NCBI GenBank assembly: GCA_963762525.1
Contig: CAVXKT010000011.1
Coordinates: forward strand, 558,001-622,000
Source: DATFDN01 sp963762525
GTDB lineage: Bacteria > Pseudomonadota > Alphaproteobacteria > Acetobacterales > Acetobacteraceae
DNA length: 64,000 nucleotides
Direction: 5' to 3'
A program made the position numbers and the translations under genes. Each line of letters starts with the position of its first letter. The first letter of the stretch is position 1. The notes below the pieces were generated by a model that had not been told where the DNA came from, did no database searches, and saw only the letters and a list, made by a program, of their open reading frames with translations. Positions 46,511 to 55,921 of the stretch are shown here, piece after piece.

Positions 46511-47962
46511 TTGAACCCTTGGGATCAACCCTTTTCCGCCAGCAGCCCTTGGAATATCGGCATCGGATCGAATGCCCAATGGGGAAGTAAAAGCGACGCC
46601 GACGTCGCGCAACTGGATTCCGCGCGCGGCTTCATCAACGGCGGCGACTATTCGATGCCCATTTATGTCGGCACCGCGAGCGATCCGCTGGTCACCATCA
46701 CCGATGACGACGGCTCGGTGCCGCCGCAGACGCTGCATGTGCCGCTCGACGCGGTGCCGGCCCCCGGAAGCGACGCCAACATGGCATTCTACGACTCCAC
46801 GCAGCCGGGAAAGGTGTGGTCCTATTGGGACGTGACCTTCAACAACGGTCATGACCCAAGCGGCGGCCTCACCGCCGGATTGGGTTCCGTCTATGACACG
46901 GGCGGCGATGGATTCACCCCGATCTCCTACGGCCCCAACCAACAAGACTTCGATTACGTCGGCGGCGTGATCAACAGCTACGATCTCGCCAACGGATCGA
47001 TCAATCACATGGTGCGGCTCGCGCTCTCCGACGATTTGGAAAAGATGGCGGCGGGAAGCACGTGGGATACCGGCGTGCCCTGGCCGGACACGCATGTCGA
47101 TTACAACGCTCCCTCGGCCTATTCCGGCGACATCGTCGCCGGGTCCACGTTCGGCATCCCGGCCTCCGTCGATCTGAACAGCCTCGGACTTTCGCAGGGC
47201 GGGATGATGCTCGCCAAGGCGTTGCAGCAATACGGGGCGATCTGGAAGGACAGCAGCGGCGGCCCCGACCAGGTGACGCTTTACGCGCAGTATGGCCAAG
47301 GCGGTAATCCGCTGCTGGCGCAGATGCAGCAGGATATGGGGAAGATCATCCCCGAACTCAGCATTCTGCGCAATCAGGGACCGAATTCGGTCAATGGCGG
47401 CGGCACGTCGATTGCCTCCGGACAGTCCTCCGGGCAGTCGGGGGGCGCATCCGAAAACACCGGGTCGGCGAGCGGGTCGGGAACGACGAAGACGACAACC
47501 AATCCCTCAAACACGACAACCAAATCATCAAATACGACAACCAATTCGTCAAACACGACAACCAACTCGTCGGCCCCTTCGGCGCAATCGGCCGCGAGCG
47601 ACTCGGGCTCCTCGTCCACCGTGGGTTCGGACACCATCACCCTCAATCTGTCCGAAGATCGCTATCTCGGTGATGCCCAGTTCATCGCCAAGATCGATGG
47701 TGTGCAGATCGCCGGGCCGACCGCGGTGACGGCGCTCAACAGCAACGGCGACACTCAGACCTTCACCTACAACGGCAACTGGGGCGCCGGTCCGCACTCA
47801 ATCGAGGTGGACTTCATCAACGATGCGGATGGCGGGACGCCGCAGACGGATCGGAACCTCTACGTCAACAACATCACCTATGACGGCTCCGCCGCGCTAT
47901 CCGGTCCGCAACCGCTCTACAGCAACGGCAGCTTCGTCGTTCAGGTCGGCCAATCGCATTAG
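46511..47962 (+). CDS. Large protein with C-terminal CBM60/CBM36-like carbohydrate-binding domain
   Basis: The 483-residue protein has three parts. An N-terminal domain of about 300 residues begins P-W-D-Q-P-F-S-A-S-S-P-W-N. A Ser/Thr/Asn/Gly linker (about 300-375) holds three copies of N-T-T-T-(N/K)-S-S. The C-terminal domain (about 378-470) has L-N-L-S-E-D-R-Y...D-G-V-Q-I-A-G-P and N-D-A-D-G-G-T-P-Q-T-D-R-N-L-Y-V, matching calcium-dependent xylan-binding CBM60/36 modules. The start is a TTG, and no signal peptide is visible, so either an upstream start is missed or export is by another route. It looks like a secreted glycan-binding or degrading protein; no catalytic motif was recognised. 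Confidence 0.72.
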   Translation: MNPWDQPFSASSPWNIGIGSNAQWGSKSDADVAQLDSARGFINGGDYSMPIYVGTASDPLVTITDDDGSVPPQTLHVPLDAVPAPGSDANMAFYDSTQPGKVWSYWDVTFNNGHDPSGGLTAGLGSVYDTGGDGFTPISYGPNQQDFDYVGGVINSYDLANGSINHMVRLALSDDLEKMAAGSTWDTGVPWPDTHVDYNAPSAYSGDIVAGSTFGIPASVDLNSLGLSQGGMMLAKALQQYGAIWKDSSGGPDQVTLYAQYGQGGNPLLAQMQQDMGKIIPELSILRNQGPNSVNGGGTSIASGQSSGQSGGASENTGSASGSGTTKTTTNPSNTTTKSSNTTTNSSNTTTNSSAPSAQSAASDSGSSSTVGSDTITLNLSEDRYLGDAQFIAKIDGVQIAGPTAVTALNSNGDTQTFTYNGNWGAGPHSIEVDFINDADGGTPQTDRNLYVNNITYDGSAALSGPQPLYSNGSFVVQVGQSH

Positions 47963-47984
47963 CGGGCGGCTTCGATGCCGAATG

Positions 47985-49133
47985 TCATCGGTCCGCCGCC
48001 ACGCGGCCGATGGCGTTCGGTTGGCGCTGCCGCACTGCGGGCAGCACTTGCGAACCGTAGAACTCGATCACCCGATTCTGATCCGACTGCCCGGAGTGGA
48101 TGTTGACGATGCTGACGCCGGTGGCGAACAGCTCCTCGATCTTGCGGATATGGACCGCGGGATCGGGGCTGACCGCCCAATCGGCGATCACCTGCTCGAT
48201 CGGAAGTTCGATATCCGCGCGCCGCTCGATCACCGCAGGGCTGGGAATATTGTAGTATTCCTTGAAAGCTTTCGGGCCGAAGCGCCATAGCTCCGCCGGC
48301 CGGCGCGCGGCGCCGCGGTCGCCGACGACGACGTATTGCTCGACCAGAACCGGCATTTCGGCCGGGTCCTTGCCGGCGTCGCGGGCGCCGGCGTGCCATT
48401 CCTGCTTATGCTGCTTCCAGGTCTTCGGATCAGTCACCAGACCGTCGCCGTAGTACCCGGCGAGACGCATCGATTTGCGGCCGTTGGCCGCGGTGAACAA
48501 CGGGATTGGTTGGACTGGCGGATCATAGAGCCGGGCATCAACGCTGTAATGTCTGCCACGATGCGAGACCGGGCTTCCGGTCCACAGGGCGCGAATGATG
48601 CCGATCGCCTCGATGAGCCGCTCCCACCGCTCCGGCCAAAGGGGCCAATAGCCGGTGGCCGCTTGCTCGTTCAAAGCTTCGCCCGATCCGACGGTCAGGA
48701 AGACCCGACCGGGATGCAGCAGGCTGAGCGAGGCGAATGCCTCGGCAACCACGGCGGGGTTATAGCGAAAGGTCGGGCAGGTGACGGTGGTGCCCATCCA
48801 GCTGTTCACGCGTCCGGTCAGCGCGCCCAGCGTGACCCAGGCCTGACCGGCATGGCCCTCGCTCGGCTCCCACGGCTGGAGATGGTCGCTCGTCGCCAGC
48901 AGGTCGAAGCCGGCGCGCGAGGCAGCGGTGCCGATCTGCACCAGTTGCGGCACCGCGAATTGTTCGTGCGCCAGCATGTAGCCCACCATTCGCGGCGGCC
49001 TGTCAACGGCAGTCCCCGGTTGCGCACCGGCGGCGGTCGGACCGGCCATGGCAGCAGCGGCGGCGGCGGTGGTCCATTTCAGCAAACCACGCCGGTCGAG
49101 GGGCGCTTGCATCGACGCGCGACCATCGGACAT
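47985..49133 (-). CDS. LLM-class (F420- or FMN-dependent) oxidoreductase with twin-arginine signal
   Basis: It is a luciferase-like monooxygenase family oxidoreductase of 382 residues. The N-terminus D-R-R-G-L-L-K-W-T-T-A-A-A-A-A-A-M-A looks like a Tat signal, suggesting a periplasmic enzyme with pre-bound cofactor. The domain shows T-S-D-H-L-Q-P-W-E-P and V-G-S-G-E-A-L-N-E, as in F420-dependent glucose-6-phosphate-dehydrogenase-like members. It lies downstream of livHMGF on the same strand, 92 bases from livF, so it may act on the transported substrate. Cofactor identity cannot be decided from sequence. Confidence 0.85.
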   Translation of the reverse strand: MSDGRASMQAPLDRRGLLKWTTAAAAAAMAGPTAAGAQPGTAVDRPPRMVGYMLAHEQFAVPQLVQIGTAASRAGFDLLATSDHLQPWEPSEGHAGQAWVTLGALTGRVNSWMGTTVTCPTFRYNPAVVAEAFASLSLLHPGRVFLTVGSGEALNEQAATGYWPLWPERWERLIEAIGIIRALWTGSPVSHRGRHYSVDARLYDPPVQPIPLFTAANGRKSMRLAGYYGDGLVTDPKTWKQHKQEWHAGARDAGKDPAEMPVLVEQYVVVGDRGAARRPAELWRFGPKAFKEYYNIPSPAVIERRADIELPIEQVIADWAVSPDPAVHIRKIEELFATGVSIVNIHSGQSDQNRVIEFYGSQVLPAVRQRQPNAIGRVAADR

Positions 49134-49225
49134 GCGACACTCCCGGGGTTTCCCCGAGAACCCCGAGCGCGGCGGGACGTTCCGGCGCGCCGGTTCAAGT
49201 GACCGGCGCCCGGCGGCATCATGTC

Positions 49226-49911
<686 letters not shown>

Positions 49912-49925
<14 letters not shown>

Positions 49926-50717
49926 GGGCGTGCATCCCTCCGAGATAGGCGTCCTGCACGCGCTGATCGCTCTGGATCTCCTCGGGCGTGCCCTCGGCGA
50001 GCAGGCGGCCCTCGTAGAGCACGGTGATCCGCTCGGCCAACTCGAAGATCGCGTCCATGTCGTGCTCGACGATCACCAGCGTACGGCTCTTGCCGATCTC
50101 GCGGATCAGCGCGCGCGTTGCGATCCGTTCGGCCGGGCTCATGCCGGCCAGCGGCTCGTCCAGCAGCAGCACGTTCGGCCCGGTGGCGAGCGCCAAGCCG
50201 ATCTCGACGCGGCGCTTCTCGCCATAGGGCAGGACGTGGACCGGGGACGTCGGCGCGGTGCGCCAGCCCGACGGTCTGCATCGCCGCCGCGACTTGGCGC
50301 TCGACGACCGCGATCGAGGCGGCGCTGCGCAGCACGTCGGCGCGGAAGACGCCGCGCCGGCGGGCCAGCGCGCCCACGCGCAAGTTCTCCTCCACCGTCA
50401 GGTCGAGGAAGAGCTGGTTGAACTGGTTGCTCTTGCCGATACCGAGCTGGGCGGTGCGGGTCGCGCCGAGGCCGGTGATGCGGCGGCCGAACAGCAGCAC
50501 CTCGCCCGCTGGTGGGCATGATCTCGTCGAGCAGCATCTTGAACAACGTGCTCTTGCCGGCGCCGTTCGGCCCGATGACGGCATGGATCGAGCCGGTGCG
50601 CACGGTGAACGACACCCCGTCATTGGCCCGCAGGCCGCCATAGTATTTGGCGAGGTTGATCGCCTGCAGCGCCGGGGCGTCGGTATCGGCGCGCAGCAGC
50701 GGCGCGATCAGCGGCAA
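49912..50717 (-). CDS. livG: ABC transporter ATP-binding protein, LivG type (two frame breaks)
   Basis: It is the second ATPase of the importer. Walker A is G-P-N-G-A-G-K-S-T, followed by the long LivG insertion with N-Q-F-N-Q-L-F-L-D-L-T-V-E-E-N. Then comes the ATP-binding region with N-V-L-L-L-D-E-P-L-A-G-M-S and E-H-D-M-D-A. Breaks near 50512 and 50250 each fit one extra base. The second obscures the signature motif, expected as L-P-Y-G-E-K-R-R. The TTG start at 50717 is uncertain because the LivM end overlaps it. Confidence 0.83.
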
Positions 50718-51745
50718 TTCGAGGCGCCGGCGGCGGCGCGTCGGCCGCCTCCTCGGGCGCCAGTTCGACCATTTCGGGCTGGCGGCGGCGGGTGAGGAAC
50801 CACGCGACCTCGCCGACGATGCCGCGCCTGAAGGCGACCACCAGGACTACGAACACGATGCCCAGAATCAGCTTCCAGAACCCGCCGACCCCGGGAATCA
50901 GCTGGAGGTTGTCGCGCAGATAGAGCCAGATGGTGGCGCCGACGAGCGGCCCGACCAGGGTGCCGACGCCGCCGATCACCGTCTGCACGACGAGATCGCC
51001 CGAGGTATCGAGCGAGAAGGCGTCGGGCGGCATATAGCTCTGGAACACGCCGAGCAGACCGCCGGCGAGCCCGGCGTACAATGCCGCGATCACGAATACC
51101 GCGAGCTTATAGGCTGGACACCGAATGCCCCACCATCGCGGCGCGCGCGGTGTTCTCCTTGATCGCGCGCAGCACCAGGCCGAACGGCGAATGGAGGGTG
51201 CGGCGGGCGAGCAGATAGCCGGCGAAGAACAGAATAGCCAGCAGCGCAGTACATCGGCTGGCCGGCGACGATGCGATAGCCGCCGATCCGGGGGAATGGC
51301 ACCCCCGGCAATCCGTTCTCGCCGCCCGTATAGGCCGACAGCGGCGAGAACGAGAGGAAGTAGGCCATCTGGCCGAACGCTAGGGTGATCATGGCGAAAT
51401 AGATGCCGATCCGCCGGACCGCCAACCAGCCGACGAGCAGACCGAGCAGCCCGCCCATCAGCGTGCCGACCACCAGCGCCAGCCAGACGCTGCCGACGAC
51501 ATTGTTGACCAGCAGGTAGGCGGAGACCATGCCGCCGGTGCCGAAGAACGCCGCCTGGCCGAACGACAGCAGCCCGGCGGCGCCGAACAGCAGATCGAAG
51601 CCCAGGCCAGGATGCCGATCACCAGCACCCGCTGCATCAGGTCGAACGAGGCGCCGATGCGCGGCAGCACGAATGGCGCGGCCGCAAGCACCACGGCGAG
51701 CGCCACGATAGGACCGAACGCCGGGGGCGCGGCCGTGCGGCTCAT
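50620..51745 (-). CDS. livM: ABC transporter permease, LivM type (three frame breaks)
   Basis: It is a membrane permease of the importer, with many hydrophobic helices and the LivM feature R-A-I-K-E-N-T-A-R-A-A-M-V-G. Continuity is restored by breaks near 51603 (a missing G in the run giving L-A-W-G-F-D), 51250 and 51113 (one extra base each). The last about 45 codons, Pro/Ala/Arg-rich, overlap the LivG start by 98 bases and may not be real, so an unresolved indel could hide the true stop. Three breaks in one gene show how error-dense this stretch is. Confidence 0.8.
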
Positions 51746-52617
51746 ACCCGGCCCTCCGACCCGAACAAGCCCTGCGGGCGGAGCACCAGCAGGAGCGCCA
51801 TGACGAAGTAGAGCATCACCTCCGAATAGGCCGAGTTGAAGGCGCTGGTGATGCTGATGATCTCGCCGGCGATGATGCCGCCGACCACCGCGCCGGGATA
51901 CGACCCGAGGCCGCCGATCACGATCACCACGAACGACTCCACGAGGAACGTCGCCCCCATGTCGGGCGTGACCGCGACCACCGGCGCGTAGAGCATCCCC
52001 GAGACGCCGGCGGCGACGACGCCGATCGCGAACACCAGCAGGAAGGCGCGGCGGACATTGATGCCGAGGATGCCGACCATGCGCGCATCCTCGATCCCGG
52101 CGCGCACCACCAGACCGATCGAGGTGCGATAGAGGATCACATAGAGCCCGAACAGCATGGCGGCGACGATGCCGATCAGCTCCAGCCGATACGTGGGATA
52201 GATCAAAAAGCCGATCTGCGTCGCCCCCTGGCCCCAGCCGGGCGTATCCACATGCTGGCTCTCGGGGCCGAAGACGGCGCGCACCGCCTCCACCAGGATG
52301 ATCGCGGCGCCGAACGTCACCAGGATCTGGTCCTCGGGCGGGCGGGCGTAGAAGAAGCGGATCAGCCCGCGCTCCAGGATGACGCCGACGATCAGCATGA
52401 AGGCGGCGCCGGCGAACAAGCCCGCCAGGAATGATCCGGTATGGGCGGTCACGACATAGATGGCGTACGCGCCCACCATGAACAGCGCGCCGTGGGCGAA
52501 GTTCAGCACCCCGAGGGTGCCGAGAATGATGGTCAGCCCGCTGCTGACCAGCGCCAGCAGGGTTCCCAAGGCGAGGCCGTTGAAGGCCTGCGAGAGCAGG
52601 AGAGGCGCGCTGGGCAT
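51742..52617 (-). CDS. livH: ABC transporter permease, LivH type
   Basis: It is the first permease gene of the importer, about 291 residues with eight hydrophobic helices. Family features include L-N-F-A-H-G-A-L-F-M-V-G-A-Y, G-I-N-V-R-R-A-F and G-G-L-G-S-Y-P-G-A-V-V-G-G. The ATG at 52617 begins the typical N-terminus. Its stop overlaps the livM start as ATGA. It is divergent from the binding-protein gene across 238 bases, which presumably contain both promoters. Confidence 0.93.
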   Translation of the reverse strand: MPSAPLLLSQAFNGLALGTLLALVSSGLTIILGTLGVLNFAHGALFMVGAYAIYVVTAHTGSFLAGLFAGAAFMLIVGVILERGLIRFFYARPPEDQILVTFGAAIILVEAVRAVFGPESQHVDTPGWGQGATQIGFLIYPTYRLELIGIVAAMLFGLYVILYRTSIGLVVRAGIEDARMVGILGINVRRAFLLVFAIGVVAAGVSGMLYAPVVAVTPDMGATFLVESFVVIVIGGLGSYPGAVVGGIIAGEIISITSAFNSAYSEVMLYFVMALLLVLRPQGLFGSEGRV

Positions 52618-52855
52618 TGCAGTCCTTATCGAGCCGTCAGACGGAAGCGCGCGATCGGACCCGTATTGGTGCCAAAACGCAAATGCTGCGATGCAGCGGG
52701 ACCAAAATCCGGTTAAGCACAATCTTTTGTGGCCCGCTAGAGCAAGACAACCGGGCCGCGCAAGGGGCAGTCTCTCGTGCGTAACGGCCCGCCATGATAG
52801 GCCGCGTCGGCGGGTGCTCAAGGGGGCGCCGGGCCATCAAACAGGAGAGGACCGC

Positions 52856-54328
52856 ATGGAATTCGATACACCGGCGGCGTTCGGGCGCCGGAAATTGCTG
52901 CGATCGGGTACTGCGATGGCCGGTGCGGTCGCTCTCGGCGGCTTGTCCCGGCAAGCGGCGCTGGCCGCCGATGAGGCGCCGATCGGCACCTGGCCGGCCG
53001 GGGTCTCGGGCAACACCGCCTTCATCGGCATCAGCGTGCCCCGGACCGGCACCTACGCGGTGCCCGGCGAGGACGAACTCAAGGGCTATCTGCTGGCGAT
53101 CGAGCACGTCAACAACGGCGACGAGCTGATGCGCAAGATGGCGCCCAAAGTGACCAAGGGCCTGCTCGGCAAGCAGGTGATCTATGGCGTCGCCGACTCC
53201 GAGGCCAAGCCGAATGTCGCGGTGCAGAACCTGGCCAAGTTCGTCTCCGACAACAAGGCGATCCTCACCACCGGCAGTTGTTCGAGCGCGGAGGCGGTTG
53301 CCGACAACAAATTCGGCCAGCGCGAGAAGGTGATTTACCTGCCGGGGGTGAGCGGCTCGAACGACACCACCGGCAAGGATTGCGTGCGGTATTCGTTCCG
53401 CACCTGCTTCTACGGCCAGACCTCCTCGGCGGCGCTGAGCCCGGTGCTGCTCAAGCATTTCGGCAACAACAAGAAGATCGCGTTCCTGACGCCGGACTAC
53501 ACCTATGGTCATACGGTCCGCGCCTCGATGCAGGAATATCTCGCCAAGGGCGGCTGGACGGTGGCGACCAACCAGGTCTGCCCGCTCGGCGCGCCCGACT
53601 ACAGCAGCTACCTGCTCAATATTGCCAACAGCGGCGCCGACGTCTTCATCAACATCAACTGGGGCAACGACGCCGTGCAATCGATCAAGCAGGCGAACGG
53701 CTTCGGAATCCTCAAGAAGATGCCGCTGGTGGTCGCCTATTCGGTGCCGTTCCTGGCGCGCGAAGTGGGACCGGAGCTGACCGCCGGCGTCTTCACCGCC
53801 ACCGACTGGTGGTGGACGCTCGGCGACAAGTATCCGCTCTCGAAGCTGTTCACCGACGCGTTCCAGAAGAAGTACAACTACATCCCCGACTGGAGTGCCG
53901 AAGCCGCCTACATGCAGATCGGCTGCTGGGCGCGCATGGTCTCCGAGGCCGGCACCTTCTATCCGCCGGCCGTGATCAAGCAATACGAGAAGGGCGACAA
54001 GTTCGACAGCCTGGTGGGCGAGGTATGGTTCCGTCCCGAGGATCATCAACTGGTGCGCCCGGTGATCGTGCAGCAGGGCAAGAAGCCCGCGGACATGAAG
54101 TCCAAGGACGACTACTGGGAGACCATCGAAATCCTGCCCGGCGAGCCGCTGATGCAGGCGCCCGGCGCCTTCGGATGCAATCTGGGGTCGTACGTGCTGG
54201 ACGCGCGGCCCTCTCCCGCCAGCGGGAGAGGTGAGGTTGCGCGCCGTTCCGAGGCTCACCTCTCCCGCTCTCGGCGGGAGAGATCGCCGCGCGGCAGCGC
54301 GGCCGGTGAGGGCCTTACGGCCGGATGA
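52856..54328 (+). CDS. ABC transporter substrate-binding protein, branched-chain/amide type
   Basis: It is a periplasmic binding protein that should feed the divergent LivHMGF system. The N-terminus F-G-R-R-K-L-L-R-S-G-T-A-M-A-G-A-V-A-L is a twin-arginine signal. The mature part has G-I-S-V-P-R-T-G-T-Y-A and I-L-T-T-G-S-C-S-S-A-E-A typical of type I periplasmic folds. A GGAGAGG site precedes the ATG. After G-C-N-L-G-S-Y-V the last about 41 residues are encoded by a palindromic repeat (R-P-S-P-A-S-G-R-G...) and are not part of the fold. They extend the gene 14 bases into argB on the other strand. Confidence 0.9.
   Translation: MEFDTPAAFGRRKLLRSGTAMAGAVALGGLSRQAALAADEAPIGTWPAGVSGNTAFIGISVPRTGTYAVPGEDELKGYLLAIEHVNNGDELMRKMAPKVTKGLLGKQVIYGVADSEAKPNVAVQNLAKFVSDNKAILTTGSCSSAEAVADNKFGQREKVIYLPGVSGSNDTTGKDCVRYSFRTCFYGQTSSAALSPVLLKHFGNNKKIAFLTPDYTYGHTVRASMQEYLAKGGWTVATNQVCPLGAPDYSSYLLNIANSGADVFININWGNDAVQSIKQANGFGILKKMPLVVAYSVPFLAREVGPELTAGVFTATDWWWTLGDKYPLSKLFTDAFQKKYNYIPDWSAEAAYMQIGCWARMVSEAGTFYPPAVIKQYEKGDKFDSLVGEVWFRPEDHQLVRPVIVQQGKKPADMKSKDDYWETIEILPGEPLMQAPGAFGCNLGSYVLDARPSPASGRGEVARRSEAHLSRSRRERSPRGSAAGEGLTAG
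54210..54282. repeat. Double-hairpin REP-like element at the 3' end of the binding-protein gene
   Basis: CCTCTCCCG/CGGGAGAGG (54210-54231) and CTCTCCCGC/GCGGGAGAG (54260-54282) form two perfect nine-bp hairpins. AGGTGAG and CTCACCT between them can pair to close a larger structure. Such CTCTCCCGC palindrome doublets are common dispersed elements in high-GC proteobacteria. Here the element lies between convergent genes and is translated as a C-terminal tail. Confidence 0.8.
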
Positions 54329-55214
54329 TGGTCCCCGGACCCGCCTCGGTGAACAGCTCCAACAGGCAGGCGTGCGGGATGCGGCCGTCCAGGATGACCG
54401 CGCCCTTGGCGCCCCGGCGCACGGCGTCGGCGCAATTCTCCACCTTCGGAATCATGCCGCCGGTGATCATGCCGCAAGCGATGCCGCGCTCCACTTCGGC
54501 AAGGCTCATCTCGGGGATCAGGTGCCCCGCTTGGTCCAGCACGCCGGCGACGTCGGTGAGCATCAGCAGCCGCGTCGCGCCCAGCGCGCCGGCGACCGCG
54601 CCGGCCACCGTGTCGGCATTGATATTGTAGGTCTGCCCGTCGGCATCGGAACCAACGGGCGCGATCACCGGGATCAGCCCTGCGCCGGTGAGCGCGTGGA
54701 TCACGCGCGGATCAACCGCTTCCGGCTCGCCGACGAACCCCAGATCGAGCGCCTGCTCGATGCGGCTGCCGGGATCGGAGCGCGTGCGCACCAGCTTGCG
54801 GGCGCGGATCAGATTTCCGTCCTTGCCGCAGATGCCCACCGCCATCGCGCCGGCCCGCTCGATCAGGCCGGCGACTTGTTTGTTCACGGTGCCGGCGAGC
54901 ACCATCTCCACCACTTCCACCATCGCCGCATCGGTCACGCGCAGCCCGTCGACGAAGGTCGATTGGATGGCGAGCCGCTTCAGCATGGCGTTGATCTGCG
55001 GCCCGCCGCCATGCACCACCACGGGATTGATGCCGACCTGCTTCAGCAGCGCGATATCGGCGCCGAATTGCCGCGCCAGCGTCTCCTCGCCCATCGCATG
55101 TCCGCCGTATTTCACCACCACGGTGGCGCCGGCGTAGCGGCGCAGATAAGGGAGCGCGAGGGCGAGCGTGCGCGCCTGCTCGGCGGCGGCGGCGTGGTCG
55201 GCGGCGGTGCTCAT
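54315..55214 (-). CDS. argB: Acetylglutamate kinase
   Basis: It phosphorylates N-acetylglutamate in arginine synthesis. The 299-residue protein has V-V-K-Y-G-G-H-A-M, V-V-H-G-G-G-P-Q-I (substrate loop), N-I-N-A-D-T-V-A-G and G-G-M-I-P-K, all conserved. The start at 55214 follows the engB stop by 32 bases. It closes the rpmH-to-argB cluster typical of alphaproteobacteria. The frame is intact. Confidence 0.96.
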   Translation of the reverse strand: MSTAADHAAAAEQARTLALALPYLRRYAGATVVVKYGGHAMGEETLARQFGADIALLKQVGINPVVVHGGGPQINAMLKRLAIQSTFVDGLRVTDAAMVEVVEMVLAGTVNKQVAGLIERAGAMAVGICGKDGNLIRARKLVRTRSDPGSRIEQALDLGFVGEPEAVDPRVIHALTGAGLIPVIAPVGSDADGQTYNINADTVAGAVAGALGATRLLMLTDVAGVLDQAGHLIPEMSLAEVERGIACGMITGGMIPKVENCADAVRRGAKGAVILDGRIPHACLLELFTEAGPGTIIRP

Positions 55215-55246
55215 GGCGGGGGTGCTAGGGCGCACCCCGGTCCGGG

Positions 55247-55921
55247 TCAAGCAAGCCCGGCGATGGCGGCCCGCAGCTCGGCGATGCCGCGGCCATCGAC
55301 GCTGGAGGCCGCGATCACCGCATGCAGGGCGGCGGGATGGGTGCGCGCGAGATCCGCCGCCTCCGCCTGCTTGCGCGCGAGCGCCGGGGGCTTCAACTGG
55401 TCGGCCTTGGTCAGCACGATCTGAAACGCCGCCGCCGCCCGATCGAGAAGCGCCATCACCGCAAGATCGGCGGCTTTCACCTCGATGCGCGCGTCCAGCA
55501 GCAGCAGGATGCGGCGCAGGCTCGGCCGGCCGCGCAGGTAGTCGAACATCAGGCCCTGCCAATCCTCCTTCACCTCCTTTGGCGCCTGCGCATAGCCGTA
55601 TCCGGGCATGTCCACGAGCGTGAGGCGGCCGCCGAGATCGAAGAAGTTGAGTTGGCGCGTCCGTCCCGGCTGGTTCGACACCCGCGCCAGCGCATTGCGG
55701 CCGGCGAGTGCGTTCAACAGCGAGGATTTCCCCACGTTGGAGCGCCCGGCGAAAGCGACTTCCGGCAGCGCGACCGGCGGCAGCGCGTCGAGGCGTTGCG
55801 CGGCGTGGATGAACCGGCAGGGGCGGGCGAACAGCAGCCGGCCGGCCTCGGTGCCGTCATCAGTCAGGTGGTCCGCGCCAGGCCCGGGCGGCTCAGCCGG
55901 GTGCGGCGCATGATCAGCCAT
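55247..55921 (-). CDS. engB: Ribosome biogenesis GTP-binding protein EngB/YsxC
   Basis: It is an essential GTPase in 50S subunit assembly. G-R-S-N-V-G-K-S-S is G1, D-M-P-G-Y-G-Y-A the G3 region, and T-K-A-D-Q-L the G4 motif. The ATG at 55921 lies inside the 3' end of yidC (58-base overlap) and gives 224 residues. Initiation closer to the yidC stop would need a non-standard codon. The frame is intact. Confidence 0.93.
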   Translation of the reverse strand: MADHAPHPAEPPGPGADHLTDDGTEAGRLLFARPCRFIHAAQRLDALPPVALPEVAFAGRSNVGKSSLLNALAGRNALARVSNQPGRTRQLNFFDLGGRLTLVDMPGYGYAQAPKEVKEDWQGLMFDYLRGRPSLRRILLLLDARIEVKAADLAVMALLDRAAAAFQIVLTKADQLKPPALARKQAEAADLARTHPAALHAVIAASSVDGRGIAELRAAIAGLA

